In this document: positions 1 through 5,704 of the stretch, one piece after another | Layout of the letters: each line of letters starts with the position of its first letter | How positions within the stretch are numbered: the stretch's first letter is position 1 | Origin: a virus | Reading direction: 5' to 3' (one strand) | DNA: 31,407 nt | IMG/VR virus record: IMGVR_UViG_3300006310_000076 | Coordinates: 1-31,407 of that record | The notes under the pieces: model-generated | What the model saw: only the letters and a program-made list of their open reading frames with translations | Database searches by the model: none | Told to the model about the DNA's origin: nothing | Program-made: the position numbers and the translations under genes

Positions 1-100
1 TTATTGTTGACACATTTTAAACTTAATTGTGCCACATGAGTATGGTACACGTAGATAATATGTTATTAAACTTTAATTGTAAAGGAGTAGTGATTATGAA
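1..100. other. Leader region before the first gene
   Basis: No gene is visible in these 100 bases. A TTGACA hexamer lies at 7-12, but there is no acceptable -10 box 16-18 bases downstream. An AAAGGAG ribosome site at 81-87 serves the gene at 101; the ATG at 96 reaches a stop after two codons. The segment probably continues an upstream regulatory region outside the window. Confidence 0.4.
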
Positions 101-313
101 ATGAATAAAAATTATTCTTTAAAAGTTAATTCAAATGAGTTAAACTTTTTGAAACAATCTATAAGAAAAAATATTCAAACATATAAAGAAACTAAAAATA
201 TGAATGATGTTTTCTTTAAGACTTGTGTTCAACAACTTGAAACTCTATTAGACAAAGTTGAAAAGCAGATGGTAAAAAAGAAATCCATCGTACTAATGTT
301 CAAGGTAAAATGA
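101..313 (+). CDS. Hypothetical protein, 70 aa (possible -1 frameshifted 87-aa form)
   Basis: I do not recognise this small, lysine-rich, mostly helical protein. AAAGGAG lies 13 bases upstream of the ATG, a loose spacing. The zero-frame product ends in a short unrelated-looking tail (SIVLMFKVK). At 274-280 the message reads A AAA AAG in the correct register for a -1 slip. In the -1 frame the reading continues for 27 codons to a TAA at 361-363, giving 87 aa. The -1 frame has a stop at 259-261 and its first ATG is only at 310, so most of that extension is reachable only by frameshifting. A one-base indel in the A6 run is the alternative explanation. Confidence 0.6.
   Translation: MNKNYSLKVNSNELNFLKQSIRKNIQTYKETKNMNDVFFKTCVQQLETLLDKVEKQMVKKKSIVLMFKVK
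274..280 (+). other. Putative -1 slippery heptamer A AAA AAG
   Basis: The zero-frame codons are GTA AAA AAG, so the heptamer has the X XXY YYZ register, the same sequence used in E. coli dnaX. I see no strong stimulatory hairpin within about 10 bases downstream; a weak ATAAAG/CTTTAT stem lies about 30 bases further on. Use of the site is inferred only. Confidence 0.35.
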
Positions 314-371
314 ATAAAGCTTTTAAAACTTTATTAATGAGTGCAATACCAAGTGTTAAATAACTAACCCT

Positions 372-406
372 TATACTCTTACTTACTACTATCAAGTAGG
401 AGTATA
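372..406 (+). other. 13-bp hairpin without a U tract, upstream of a ribosome site
   Basis: The arms 372-384 (TATACTCTTACTT) and 394-406 (AAGTAGGAGTATA) pair along all 13 positions with one G-U pair, around a 9-nt loop. No U run follows on either strand, so it is not a typical intrinsic terminator. It ends 6 bases before the AAGGAGG (413-419) of the next gene. It may be an RNA stability or processing element, or a translation control element. Confidence 0.55.
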
Positions 407-423
407 AACAACAAGGAGGTAAG

Positions 424-633
424 ATGCCAAAAAGAAATAAGTTAAGTAAGGCAGAGAAGAAAATACTAACCAACTATGAAACGTTGTGTGGTATTAAGGA
501 AGATACTATTCTCAATGGTGGGAAAGTTATCTTAAAAAAAGCTAGTCTAGATGAGTATGATACACAAGGTTCTGAAGATAACCAACATGACATAGACTTT
601 GGACTAAACAACTATGATAACCTAGACAACTAA
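424..633 (+). CDS. Hypothetical protein, 69 aa
   Basis: The gene starts at an ATG four bases after AAGGAGG. The N-terminal third is basic (MPKRNKLSKAEKK) and the C-terminal third is acidic and Asn/Asp-rich, ending NLDN. It has no cysteine pairs apart from a single Cys and no membrane segment. The 13-bp hairpin at 372-406 lies directly upstream of its ribosome site. Function unknown. Confidence 0.7.
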   Translation: MPKRNKLSKAEKKILTNYETLCGIKEDTILNGGKVILKKASLDEYDTQGSEDNQHDIDFGLNNYDNLDN

Positions 634-646
634 ACAAGGAGGACTA

Positions 647-778
647 ATGATAATAACTAGAAACTTTGCATATACTATTTATAATTTAATTAGAAAATTA
701 TTTATAGAAAAATATGAAGAGCAAGATAGACAAGAAGCTATGAAGAGAAGAGATAAACTAAATGGATGGAATAAATAA
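647..778 (+). CDS. Small amphipathic protein, 43 aa
   Basis: Translation starts at ATG 647, seven bases after AAGGAGG (637-643). The N-terminal half is an aromatic, hydrophobic helix (MIITRNFAYTIYNLIRKLF). The rest is strongly charged (KYEEQDRQEAMKRRDK). It could be a membrane-surface peptide. Function unknown. Confidence 0.55.
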   Translation: MIITRNFAYTIYNLIRKLFIEKYEEQDRQEAMKRRDKLNGWNK

Positions 779-779
779 T

Positions 780-863
780 ATGTATAGTTTTATAGATAGT
801 AATTACTTTTATTTATTTATGTTTGTTGTTGGCTTTGTAATAATATGGTGGAGTGGAGTATGA
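780..863 (+). CDS. Single-span membrane peptide, 27 aa
   Basis: ATG at 780, one base after the stop of the 43-aa gene, with TGA at 861-863. Residues 9-24 (YFYLFMFVVGFVIIWW) form one hydrophobic transmembrane segment and almost the whole protein. The stop overlaps the next start as ATGA, which supports translation. It is one of several 24-28 aa membrane peptides in this genome. Confidence 0.5.
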   Translation: MYSFIDSNYFYLFMFVVGFVIIWWSGV

Positions 864-1027
864 GTTGGAGTAAAAAATATTATACAGGGTTGACCAATAC
901 TCAACATAATATTAATGATGATTGGTTTAAAAATATGTTGCGTGTGCTAAAAGAGAGTGGTATATTACACGTACCAAATTTAAATAAATCTTTTAATAAA
1001 AAAGGAGAAGAGGTAAATGAGATATAA
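860..1027 (+). CDS. Hypothetical protein, 55 aa
   Basis: I chose the ATG at 860 rather than the in-frame ATG at 845. It overlaps the previous stop as ATGA and is preceded by GGAGTGGAG. The protein starts MSWSKKYY and contains DDWFKNMLRVLKESGIL, which reads as a short amphipathic helix. The C-terminus overlaps the next start by 11 bases. Function unknown. Confidence 0.65.
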   Translation: MSWSKKYYTGLTNTQHNINDDWFKNMLRVLKESGILHVPNLNKSFNKKGEEVNEI

Positions 1028-1238
1028 AGAGTGGACAGTTAAGAAATTAATAAAAGAATTACTTGATGTACCAAATCAAAATGCTAGGGTAGATTTAATG
1101 ATACCTTATGAATTGTATAACGATTGTAGTAATGATTTTGTTAGTGAAAGATTTTATGTAGATACTAGCCATGCTCTAAATTCAGGGTGTGAAAAAGACT
1201 ATGTAGAAATATATTCATTAAGGGAGTTAGAGAGATGA
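1017..1238 (+). CDS. Hypothetical acidic protein, 73 aa
   Basis: AAAGGAGAAGAGG precedes the ATG. The N-terminal helix (EWTVKKLIKELLDVPNQNA) is followed by a hydrophobic strand (RVDLMIPYEL), a pattern common in small phage proteins that describe sequence- or value-binding folds, but I cannot name a family. It overlaps the next gene by 4 bases (ATGA). Confidence 0.65.
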   Translation: MRYKEWTVKKLIKELLDVPNQNARVDLMIPYELYNDCSNDFVSERFYVDTSHALNSGCEKDYVEIYSLRELER

Positions 1239-1489
1239 GAGCAGATAGTAGACTAATAAAAAAAGAAAGTAAGATAGCTAAAGAAAAAGTTTATCAGTTT
1301 GTATTAGCAGATAATACAGTTGAAGATATAAAGTCTATGTCTTTAAAGAAAGCTGTTAAATCTTTTCAAAATAAATATGATAAGCTAAAGATAGCTAAAG
1401 TTTATTATGTAAATAAAAAAGGGCATAGATTATTAAGCATAATAAAGTTAAAGGTAGGTAGGAAAAAGAAACTAGGAAGATGGAGTTAA
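1235..1489 (+). CDS. Hypothetical basic protein, 84 aa
   Basis: The start overlaps the previous stop (ATGA). The protein is rich in lysine throughout (KKESKIAKEKVYQFVLAD) and ends in a basic segment (KLKVGRKKKLGRWS). A nucleic-acid-binding role is possible from charge alone. The stop TAA overlaps the next ATG as TAATG. Confidence 0.65.
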   Translation: MRADSRLIKKESKIAKEKVYQFVLADNTVEDIKSMSLKKAVKSFQNKYDKLKIAKVYYVNKKGHRLLSIIKLKVGRKKKLGRWS

Positions 1490-1743
1490 TGCATAAGTAT
1501 CATGCAAGTAGGAAGAGAGCAAGATTAAGATGGCGGCACTCTGATAAGGGTAAGGCATGGGATAAGGCATACAGTCAAAGACCTTATGTTAAAGCCAAAG
1601 CAAAAGCCAAGTATTCTTATGCAGAATATAAAGAAAAACTTTTACAAAAGTATTATAAAGAAAATACTATTCAGATGTTAACAGAAATACTACATGGAAT
1701 ATTACTTAAAGATGGGTTGGAACATGAACAAATTAAAACTTAA
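1489..1743 (+). CDS. Basic protein with an RPxVKxK motif, 84 aa
   Basis: I favour the ATG at 1489, which forms TAATG with the previous stop, over the ATG at 1480. The first 50 residues are Arg/Lys-rich and contain a Y-S-Q-R-P-Y-V-K-A-K-A-K motif. Similar Y-x-x-R-P-x-V motifs occur twice in the gene at 3911. From memory, such repeats are common in small phage proteins and at the ends of phage homing endonucleases, where DNA binding is assumed. Function is inferred only. Confidence 0.6.
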   Translation: MHKYHASRKRARLRWRHSDKGKAWDKAYSQRPYVKAKAKAKYSYAEYKEKLLQKYYKENTIQMLTEILHGILLKDGLEHEQIKT

Positions 1744-1918
1744 ACTTAAATTAAAAAAATTACACGAAGTCATACATAATTTAAAGTTAAAGACATTAGA
1801 TAAAGAAGAGATAATGTTTGAAGACTTTACAGAATTATCCAACAGGGTGGACACCTTGTTAGATATAGTTATACATGATACAAAGCCAAATGATATTGGG
1901 TTGTATTATGAGAACTAA
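1724..1918 (+). CDS. Hypothetical coiled-coil protein, 64 aa
   Basis: Several in-frame starts are possible (1694, 1712, 1724). I chose 1724, which keeps the overlap with the previous gene to 20 bases; the ribosome site (GGTTGG) is weak. The protein opens with alternating Lys-Leu (MNKLKLKLKLKK) and continues as a helix with a hydrophobic heptad pattern. Function unknown. Confidence 0.5.
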   Translation: MNKLKLKLKLKKLHEVIHNLKLKTLDKEEIMFEDFTELSNRVDTLLDIVIHDTKPNDIGLYYEN

Positions 1919-1938
1919 ACAAGAACAAAGGAGGTCTA

Positions 1939-2130
1939 ATGAGTGAACAAATAAAGATAGTAGTTGATAGAAAGAACAAACATGGAACAGATTTTTATTA
2001 TCCTGTTTGTGAACTGTCGCAAACTTTGGTAAAACTTAAAGGGAATACAAAGAAAGTTTTAACGAAGAGTGATATGTTTCTTTTAAGTAAGTTGTTTGAT
2101 ATAAATTTAAAAGAACAGAAAGTATTTTAA
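1939..2130 (+). CDS. Hypothetical protein, 63 aa
   Basis: A strong AAAGGAGG lies just upstream of the ATG. The protein is mixed alpha/beta and basic, with a strand (QIKIVVDRKN) followed by YYPVCELSQTLVKL and a C-terminal helix. It has one cysteine and no membrane segment. Function unknown. Confidence 0.65.
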   Translation: MSEQIKIVVDRKNKHGTDFYYPVCELSQTLVKLKGNTKKVLTKSDMFLLSKLFDINLKEQKVF

Positions 2131-2140
2131 AGGAGGATAG

Positions 2141-2329
2141 ATGAATAAAATTAAAGAAGCCATAGATACTGTTGATAAACTTTATATATTAGAAGAAAAT
2201 AAATATGCTGATTATCAAAATGATTATGAAGAGTTTAAAGATGACATACCTAAACTTGAAAAAACTATGGAGATGTTAATTAATGTTAAAAAATATTTAA
2301 ATAATGTTGGAGAGGATATACTAGAATGA
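2141..2329 (+). CDS. Hypothetical coiled-coil protein, 62 aa
   Basis: AAAGGAGG precedes the ATG. The sequence is almost entirely charged helix with heptad-spaced Leu/Ile/Tyr (IKEAIDTVDKLYILEENKY). It overlaps the following membrane peptide as ATGA. Function unknown. Confidence 0.65.
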   Translation: MNKIKEAIDTVDKLYILEENKYADYQNDYEEFKDDIPKLEKTMEMLINVKKYLNNVGEDILE

Positions 2330-2406
2330 GTTGGAATTTAGCGATAATAAATTTAGGGTTTATGCTTTTTATTTATTGTATGTTAGTTATACTTGGAGTA
2401 TTTTAA
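2326..2406 (+). CDS. Single-span membrane peptide, 26 aa
   Basis: The ATG overlaps the previous stop as ATGA. Residues 5-26 (LAIINLGFMLFIYCMLVIL and following) form one transmembrane helix with no soluble domain. Its stop lies one base before the S21 start, so the two are probably translated together. Function unknown. Confidence 0.5.
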   Translation: MSWNLAIINLGFMLFIYCMLVILGVF

Positions 2407-2407
2407 T

Positions 2408-2611
2408 ATGACAATAGAAGTAATAGTTAAAGATAATAATATTGAACAAGCATTAAGAGTGTTCAAAAGAAAAGTATTAAAGAGTGGACTGTTAAGAGAG
2501 TATAGAGCAAAGCAAGTATATGAAAAGCCCTCTGATAAAAGACAAAGAAAAAAGAAAGAGGGTATTGCTAATGCTAAAAGACAAAAAAGATTAAGAGAAA
2601 AGTTTGGATAA
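2408..2611 (+). CDS. rpsU: Ribosomal protein bS21
   Basis: This 67-aa protein is a 30S subunit protein of the S21 family. In bacteria S21 sits near the anti-Shine-Dalgarno end of 16S rRNA and helps initiation. The S21 landmarks are present in order: an N-terminal strand (MTIEVIVKDNN), then EQALRVFKRKVLKSGLL, then the diagnostic Y-E-K-P-S-x-K-R-x-R-K-K, then an Arg/Lys-rich C-terminal helix. Length matches cellular S21 (about 65-71 aa). I chose the ATG at 2408 over an in-frame ATG at 2393, because 2408 gives the canonical S21 N-terminus. S21 genes are known in pelagiphages and other phages; the usual idea is that the phage copy exchanges onto host ribosomes. Confidence 0.93.
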   Translation: MTIEVIVKDNNIEQALRVFKRKVLKSGLLREYRAKQVYEKPSDKRQRKKKEGIANAKRQKRLREKFG

Positions 2612-2612
2612 T

Positions 2613-2774
2613 ATGTATATAATTTTAATAAAAGATAATCATAGATATAGAATATATACTAATGAAATCTTTACTACTGAAAAAGAAACTTTAGATTATG
2701 TAAAGAGGAGTAAGTTTAAGAAGGATGTTAAATGGAAAGTGGAAGAGTTTGATATGAAATATTTTAAGAGTTAA
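2613..2774 (+). CDS. Hypothetical basic protein, 53 aa
   Basis: ATG one base after the S21 stop, so probably translationally coupled to it. The protein starts with a hydrophobic strand (MYIILIKDNHRYRIYTNE) and ends Lys-rich. It is the last gene before a roughly 220-base intergenic region. Function unknown. Confidence 0.55.
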   Translation: MYIILIKDNHRYRIYTNEIFTTEKETLDYVKRSKFKKDVKWKVEEFDMKYFKS

Positions 2775-2998
2775 TATATATAACTTAGATATTGTAATGA
2801 TGATATGATTAATAACCCTAACCATCCATATATATTTATATAGAAAAAATTTTATGATTATAATAGAACATGATAAGAACTTTATAAGATGCGTCAACGT
2901 GTCGCACCTGTTAATACAATATTTTTGGGTACACCACAAAATAAACATATGGTTGCCTTAAAATTGCCATGTTTATGGTATAACAACAAAGGAGTAAT
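2775..2998 (+). promoter_or_regulatory. 224-bp intergenic region, probable regulatory region
   Basis: This is the longest gap in the plus-strand small-gene cluster, and I see no convincing gene on either strand. It holds a perfect TATAAT at 2859-2864 with a poor -35 (TTTATA at 2835-2840, spacer 18). It also has an imperfect 17-bp dyad at 2890-2906 (TGCGTCAACGTGTCGCA) and a repeated TTGCC at 2953 and 2964. The AAAGGAG at 2988-2994 serves the next gene. It may start a new transcript. Confidence 0.4.
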
Positions 2999-3157
2999 AT
3001 GAATAAAACAATAGGACAATTAATAAAGGAAGACCATTGGAGTACACGAAGATTAGCAGTAGCTATGAGAATAACTCAAGCAGATTTGAAAGGAGTGAAA
3101 TGGGAAAAGTCAAACAAGCCATACAAGAAGTCGAAGAAGAAGTCGTATCTTTGGTAA
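2999..3157 (+). CDS. Hypothetical basic protein, 52 aa
   Basis: A good AAAGGAG lies five bases before the ATG, so translation is likely despite a 58-base overlap with the next gene. The middle (STRRLAVAMRITQADLKG) could be a helix-turn-helix-like pair, and the tail is a run of Lys, Ser and Tyr. The family is not recognised. The overlap is unusually long for this genome, so one of the two genes may be spurious. Confidence 0.5.
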   Translation: MNKTIGQLIKEDHWSTRRLAVAMRITQADLKGVKWEKSNKPYKKSKKKSYLW

Positions 3158-3303
3158 AGACAGGCACGTCATTAAAAGATATATACATTTGTCTTGGAGG
3201 AGTGAGTGCAAACAATCCATACTTGCTTGATAAAGAATTGATTAAGAAGTATTATAAGAAGGCAGTATGGGAGAGAGATAACGAGGAGGAGTATCATGAG
3301 TAA
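3100..3303 (+). CDS. Hypothetical protein, 67 aa
   Basis: I place the start at ATG 3100, directly after AAAGGAGTGAA, rather than an upstream in-frame ATG at 3037. The protein begins with an acidic helix (QAIQEVEEEVVSLVKTGTSL). It continues with DIYICLGGVSANNPYLLDKELIKKYYKKA, which looks like a small helical DNA-binding-type fold (helix, glycine turn, helix). No family can be named. Its stop overlaps the next gene. Confidence 0.6.
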   Translation: MGKVKQAIQEVEEEVVSLVKTGTSLKDIYICLGGVSANNPYLLDKELIKKYYKKAVWERDNEEEYHE

Positions 3304-3469
3304 AGAATATTTAGTTTTAGTAAGTGATGTTGTGGCTAAACAAATAAGAATAAAAGCTAACTCTGAACAAGATGCTTTAACAAAAGCAGGGAGTGGCGAT
3401 TGGTTTGATAGTCAAGTAGAAAAAGAAGATGTAGTAGATAGACAAGCAGAGGAGGTACTAGATGAATAA
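3296..3469 (+). CDS. Small DpnD/PcfM-like protein, 57 aa
   Basis: GAGGAGG precedes the ATG, which overlaps the previous gene by 8 bases. The N-terminal strand (EYLVLVSDVVAKQIRIKA) is followed by a short helix (SEQDALTKA) and a Trp. This strand-strand-helix pattern, with an E/Q-D-A motif, resembles DpnD/PcfM-like small proteins. It recurs at 4060 and 4359, so the three may be related. The biochemical role is unknown. Confidence 0.55.
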   Translation: MSKEYLVLVSDVVAKQIRIKANSEQDALTKAGSGDWFDSQVEKEDVVDRQAEEVLDE

Positions 3470-3629
3470 GAATGAACGAACACATGGAGATGAGATGGCT
3501 TCAATGGGAGAATTACATAGTTTATATAAAGTAAAAATTATGATTAATAAAATGATTAATAAATTAGAAGCTACTGTTGAAAGAGATAAAAAAAATGTTG
3601 ATGAAAGAGAGAATAAAAATGGACTTTAA
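3462..3629 (+). CDS. Hypothetical helical protein, 55 aa
   Basis: GAGGAGG lies eight bases before ATG 3462, overlapping the previous gene. It is a short charged helix with Met/Leu/Ile spacing (KVKIMINKMINKLEATVERD), possibly a coiled coil. It overlaps the next start by 11 bases. Function unknown. Confidence 0.5.
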   Translation: MNKNERTHGDEMASMGELHSLYKVKIMINKMINKLEATVERDKKNVDERENKNGL

Positions 3630-3918
3630 AAATTTAGCATATCCATTTGAAGATGTGGGTGATGCACCATTTAATGTTGTAAGAATTTTAAATGAATGCT
3701 ACAATGATTATTCAAATGGAAACTTGGGTGATGGTGAACGCATGGCAGATGGTGGTATGGTAAGGCAAGAATTTTTAAGACGCATAGCACAGATTGGTTA
3801 TGATGAACTAAAGTTTCAAGACATAGCTGATACAATAGAGAATGATGTGGATGAGAACAATGCACATTTAGTTTCTAAATACTATGAGCCACCTGAAACA
3901 AATGAGGATGATGAATAG
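3619..3918 (+). CDS. Hypothetical protein, 99 aa
   Basis: I chose ATG 3619 (MDFKNLAYPFEDVGD); an upstream in-frame ATG at 3577 would overlap the preceding gene further. The N-terminus has YPFEDVGDAPFNVVRILNECY. The middle is glycine-rich (NGNLGDGERMADGGMVRQ), and the C-terminal helix ends in an acidic tail (NEDDE). It is conserved-looking and globular, but I do not recognise the family. Confidence 0.65.
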   Translation: MDFKNLAYPFEDVGDAPFNVVRILNECYNDYSNGNLGDGERMADGGMVRQEFLRRIAQIGYDELKFQDIADTIENDVDENNAHLVSKYYEPPETNEDDE

Positions 3919-4078
3919 AAAAGAATATAATAAACTATACCATCAAAGACCTGATGTGATAGAAAAGAAAAAGAAATACTTTAAAGAGTATAATGCTAGA
4001 CCTGCAGTTAAACAGGCGAGGCATGAGTGGTACATACAAAGATTAATTAAGGAGGTACAATGCCAAGATATAAAATAA
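3911..4078 (+). CDS. RPxV-repeat basic protein, 55 aa
   Basis: Starts are possible at 3902, 3908 and 3911; I use 3911 (MNRKEYNK). It holds two copies of a Tyr-x-x-Arg-Pro-x-Val motif: YHQRPDVIEKKKKY and YNARPAVKQARHEWY. The same motif occurs once in the gene at 1489. Such repeats are frequent in small phage proteins and at the ends of HNH-type endonucleases, and are probably DNA-binding. A LAGLIDADG endonuclease lies 460 bases downstream. Confidence 0.6.
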   Translation: MNRKEYNKLYHQRPDVIEKKKKYFKEYNARPAVKQARHEWYIQRLIKEVQCQDIK

Positions 4079-4359
4079 CACAACACCTAACAGGGTGGAA
4101 ATTAATAGGAAACTTTATTGATGCTAAAGATGAAGACGAAGCATGGGATAAATGGAGTGAAGAAACTTCACTTAAACCTACTAACATTTTAGTTAATAAA
4201 GAATGGGAAGAAATTGAAGAAGAATATAAAGTGACAGATACAGAGCTAGAGAAAGTTGGAGATACACCGACAGAGGGTGTTAAGAAATGGAGAGAGAATA
4301 AAGAGCAAGGACATAAAGAATGGAAGAAAGAATTAGATAGAATTTATAAGGAGGATTAA
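4060..4359 (+). CDS. Small acidic protein with DpnD/PcfM-like N-terminus, 99 aa
   Basis: AAGGAGG precedes the ATG. Residues 1-35 (MPRYKITQHLTGWKLIGNF, then a D-A-K-D-E-D-E-A-W helix) follow the strand-strand-helix layout of the genes at 3296 and 4359. Residues 45-99 are an additional, very charged helical region. It forms TAATG with the next gene. Function unknown. Confidence 0.65.
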   Translation: MPRYKITQHLTGWKLIGNFIDAKDEDEAWDKWSEETSLKPTNILVNKEWEEIEEEYKVTDTELEKVGDTPTEGVKKWRENKEQGHKEWKKELDRIYKED

Positions 4360-4541
4360 TGAAGAAGTATAGAGTGTGGGGGTATGAAACTCAAGGGTAC
4401 TACATAGACCTTGATGCAAACAACAAACAAGATGCTCACGACAAAGCATTAGATGTTAATAGAGAAGATTGGCAAGAGGGTAATGATGGAGAGAGTACTT
4501 GTTTTGATATTAATAAAAAAGATATGGAAGTAATAAAATGA
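4359..4541 (+). CDS. Small DpnD/PcfM-like protein, 60 aa
   Basis: AAGGAGG precedes the ATG, which overlaps the previous TAA. MKKYRVWGYETQGYYIDLDA is followed by the NNKQDAHDKALDV helix, the same pattern as at 3296 and 4060. It ends acidic, with one Cys. It overlaps the homing endonuclease gene by 4 bases (ATGA). Function unknown. Confidence 0.65.
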   Translation: MKKYRVWGYETQGYYIDLDANNKQDAHDKALDVNREDWQEGNDGESTCFDINKKDMEVIK

Positions 4542-4936
4542 AAATTAATTATGGAGATAAGAGATGGGCGAGTGCATTTTTAGATGGCGAAGGTTGTATT
4601 AAATATTATAAAAGATTAAAAGCTAATAGAGTAGGTAAGGTTTATAAGTCTACTATTATTAGAATAGAAGTATGTGGTACAGATTATGCACCAATAAGAT
4701 TTTTATATAAACTTTTTGGAGGAGTGATATATAAAAGAAAACGAAGACTGACTGCAAAAGGAACGTGGGCTAAACCTCAAGAGATGTGGACTGTCTATCA
4801 TAGGAAAGCATACAAGGTATGTAAAGCTGTGCTACCTTATTTGTTAACAAAGCAAAGAATAAAATCAGCACAGCAAATAATTAAATATTATGATGAGGGT
4901 ATGAATATTAATAGAGGTAGAAGAATAGGAGTATAA
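4538..4936 (+). CDS. LAGLIDADG-type homing endonuclease
   Basis: A 132-aa protein with one LAGLIDADG-type helix, WASAFLDGEGCIKYY (residues 10-24), carrying the acidic metal-ligand residue within DGEG. The C-terminal part (VYHRKAYKVCKAVLPYLLTK, then an RIKSAQQIIKYY helix) is typical of the small single-motif family. Those members act as dimers and cleave long asymmetric DNA sites. It is free-standing: no intron or intein is visible around it. It sits in the small-gene operon with ATGA coupling to the previous gene. The nuclease may mediate its own spread or affect competing phages; whether it is active is not shown. Confidence 0.8.
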   Translation: MKINYGDKRWASAFLDGEGCIKYYKRLKANRVGKVYKSTIIRIEVCGTDYAPIRFLYKLFGGVIYKRKRRLTAKGTWAKPQEMWTVYHRKAYKVCKAVLPYLLTKQRIKSAQQIIKYYDEGMNINRGRRIGV

Positions 4937-4937
4937 G

Positions 4938-5159
4938 ATGAGTGATGATAATTTATATTATAGTAAGAGTAAAAATAAATATATTAAGATAGCAGAGATG
5001 CCTGACCAACACGTTAGGAGGGCTTTTCTTATTATGAATAAACAAAATGGATTATCTATTAGTGGAAATTTAGATGTAAGATTAAAAGGAATAAGAGATA
5101 GTCTTGATAATCTAATAGATGATGTACAGAGAGATAGAGATGCGAGAGAAACAGATTAA
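4938..5159 (+). CDS. Hypothetical protein, 73 aa
   Basis: AGGAGTATAAG precedes the ATG. The protein has IAEMPDQHVRRAFLIMNKQNG in the middle and an acidic, Arg-rich C-terminal helix. No family is recognised. Its 3' end overlaps the next gene by 20 bases. Confidence 0.65.
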   Translation: MSDDNLYYSKSKNKYIKIAEMPDQHVRRAFLIMNKQNGLSISGNLDVRLKGIRDSLDNLIDDVQRDRDARETD

Positions 5160-5445
5160 AATAAAGAACGCCATTTATGGCAGAAATGTGTTCAACTCTA
5201 GGATAGAGTTAGCATATTATAGAAAGTATGAAACAATGAAAGTACATAAAAGTGAAATAGAACAACTACACCAAGCAATAGGGAGAGCCGAAGGGTTTAT
5301 AATGTGCGACAACTTGGCAGAAGAGATAGATGCATGGCAACACCTAATAGATACAGGGTATGCTTGGACACTACAAGGTTGGTTCGGAAGACGAGCTACC
5401 TTTTTAATTGAAGAAGGTTTATGCAAACGAAGTGTTGTGCATTAG
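5140..5445 (+). CDS. Conserved phage protein with AWxLQGWFGR motif, 101 aa
   Basis: I prefer the start at ATG 5140 (MREKQIKIKN) over the in-frame 5119, to limit the overlap. The C-terminal half reads DAWQHLIDTGYAWTLQGWFG and then R-R-A-T. This Trp/Gly-rich block recurs, from memory, in many small uncharacterised tailed-phage proteins. The biochemical role is unknown. The gene ends an overlapping run; 40 non-coding bases follow. Confidence 0.65.
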   Translation: MREKQIKIKNAIYGRNVFNSRIELAYYRKYETMKVHKSEIEQLHQAIGRAEGFIMCDNLAEEIDAWQHLIDTGYAWTLQGWFGRRATFLIEEGLCKRSVVH

Positions 5446-5485
5446 ACTTTAATATGATATACGAATATAATAAGGAGGAATAAAT

Positions 5486-5704
5486 ATGTTTGGAATAAAA
5501 GAAGAAGAACAAAAACTAAAAAGATTTATGGTGATGTGTAAAGGTAAAAGAAGTAGCACATTTTACCATGAAAAATCTTTCTTTACACTAGCAGATGCAG
5601 ATGCTTATGCAAATTTAGTTAGAAGACAAGAAGATGAACAAGGAAATAACTTCTATTTGTTTGAGCAAAGCAAACACTATGGGAATGGTGAAGATAAAAA
5701 ATGA
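5486..5704 (+). CDS. Hypothetical protein, 72 aa
   Basis: AAGGAGG lies seven bases before the ATG. The core is a strand (RFMVMCKGKRSSTFYHEKSF) followed by a helix with a DADAYANLV motif, loosely like the small strand-strand-helix proteins upstream. It overlaps the next gene as ATGA. Function unknown. Confidence 0.65.
   Translation: MFGIKEEEQKLKRFMVMCKGKRSSTFYHEKSFFTLADADAYANLVRRQEDEQGNNFYLFEQSKHYGNGEDKK

Noticed and set aside
7-12. TTGACA at the left edge
   Set aside because: No usable -10 at 16-18 bases; does not match the architecture of the three plus-strand promoters.
2691-2948. 85-aa minus-strand open frame over the 53-aa gene and intergenic region
   Set aside because: Ile/Leu/Phe/His-rich translation typical of antisense AT-rich DNA, and no ribosome site.
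2976-2984. TGGTATAAC, an extended -10-like sequence before the gene at 2999
   Set aside because: No -35 at a proper distance, and the start would fall in the ribosome site.
5443-5471. TAGACT, 17 bases, TATAAT: promoter-like sequence before the gene at 5486
   Set aside because: The predicted start of transcription would fall at the end of the AAGGAGG ribosome site (5472-5478), removing it from the message.
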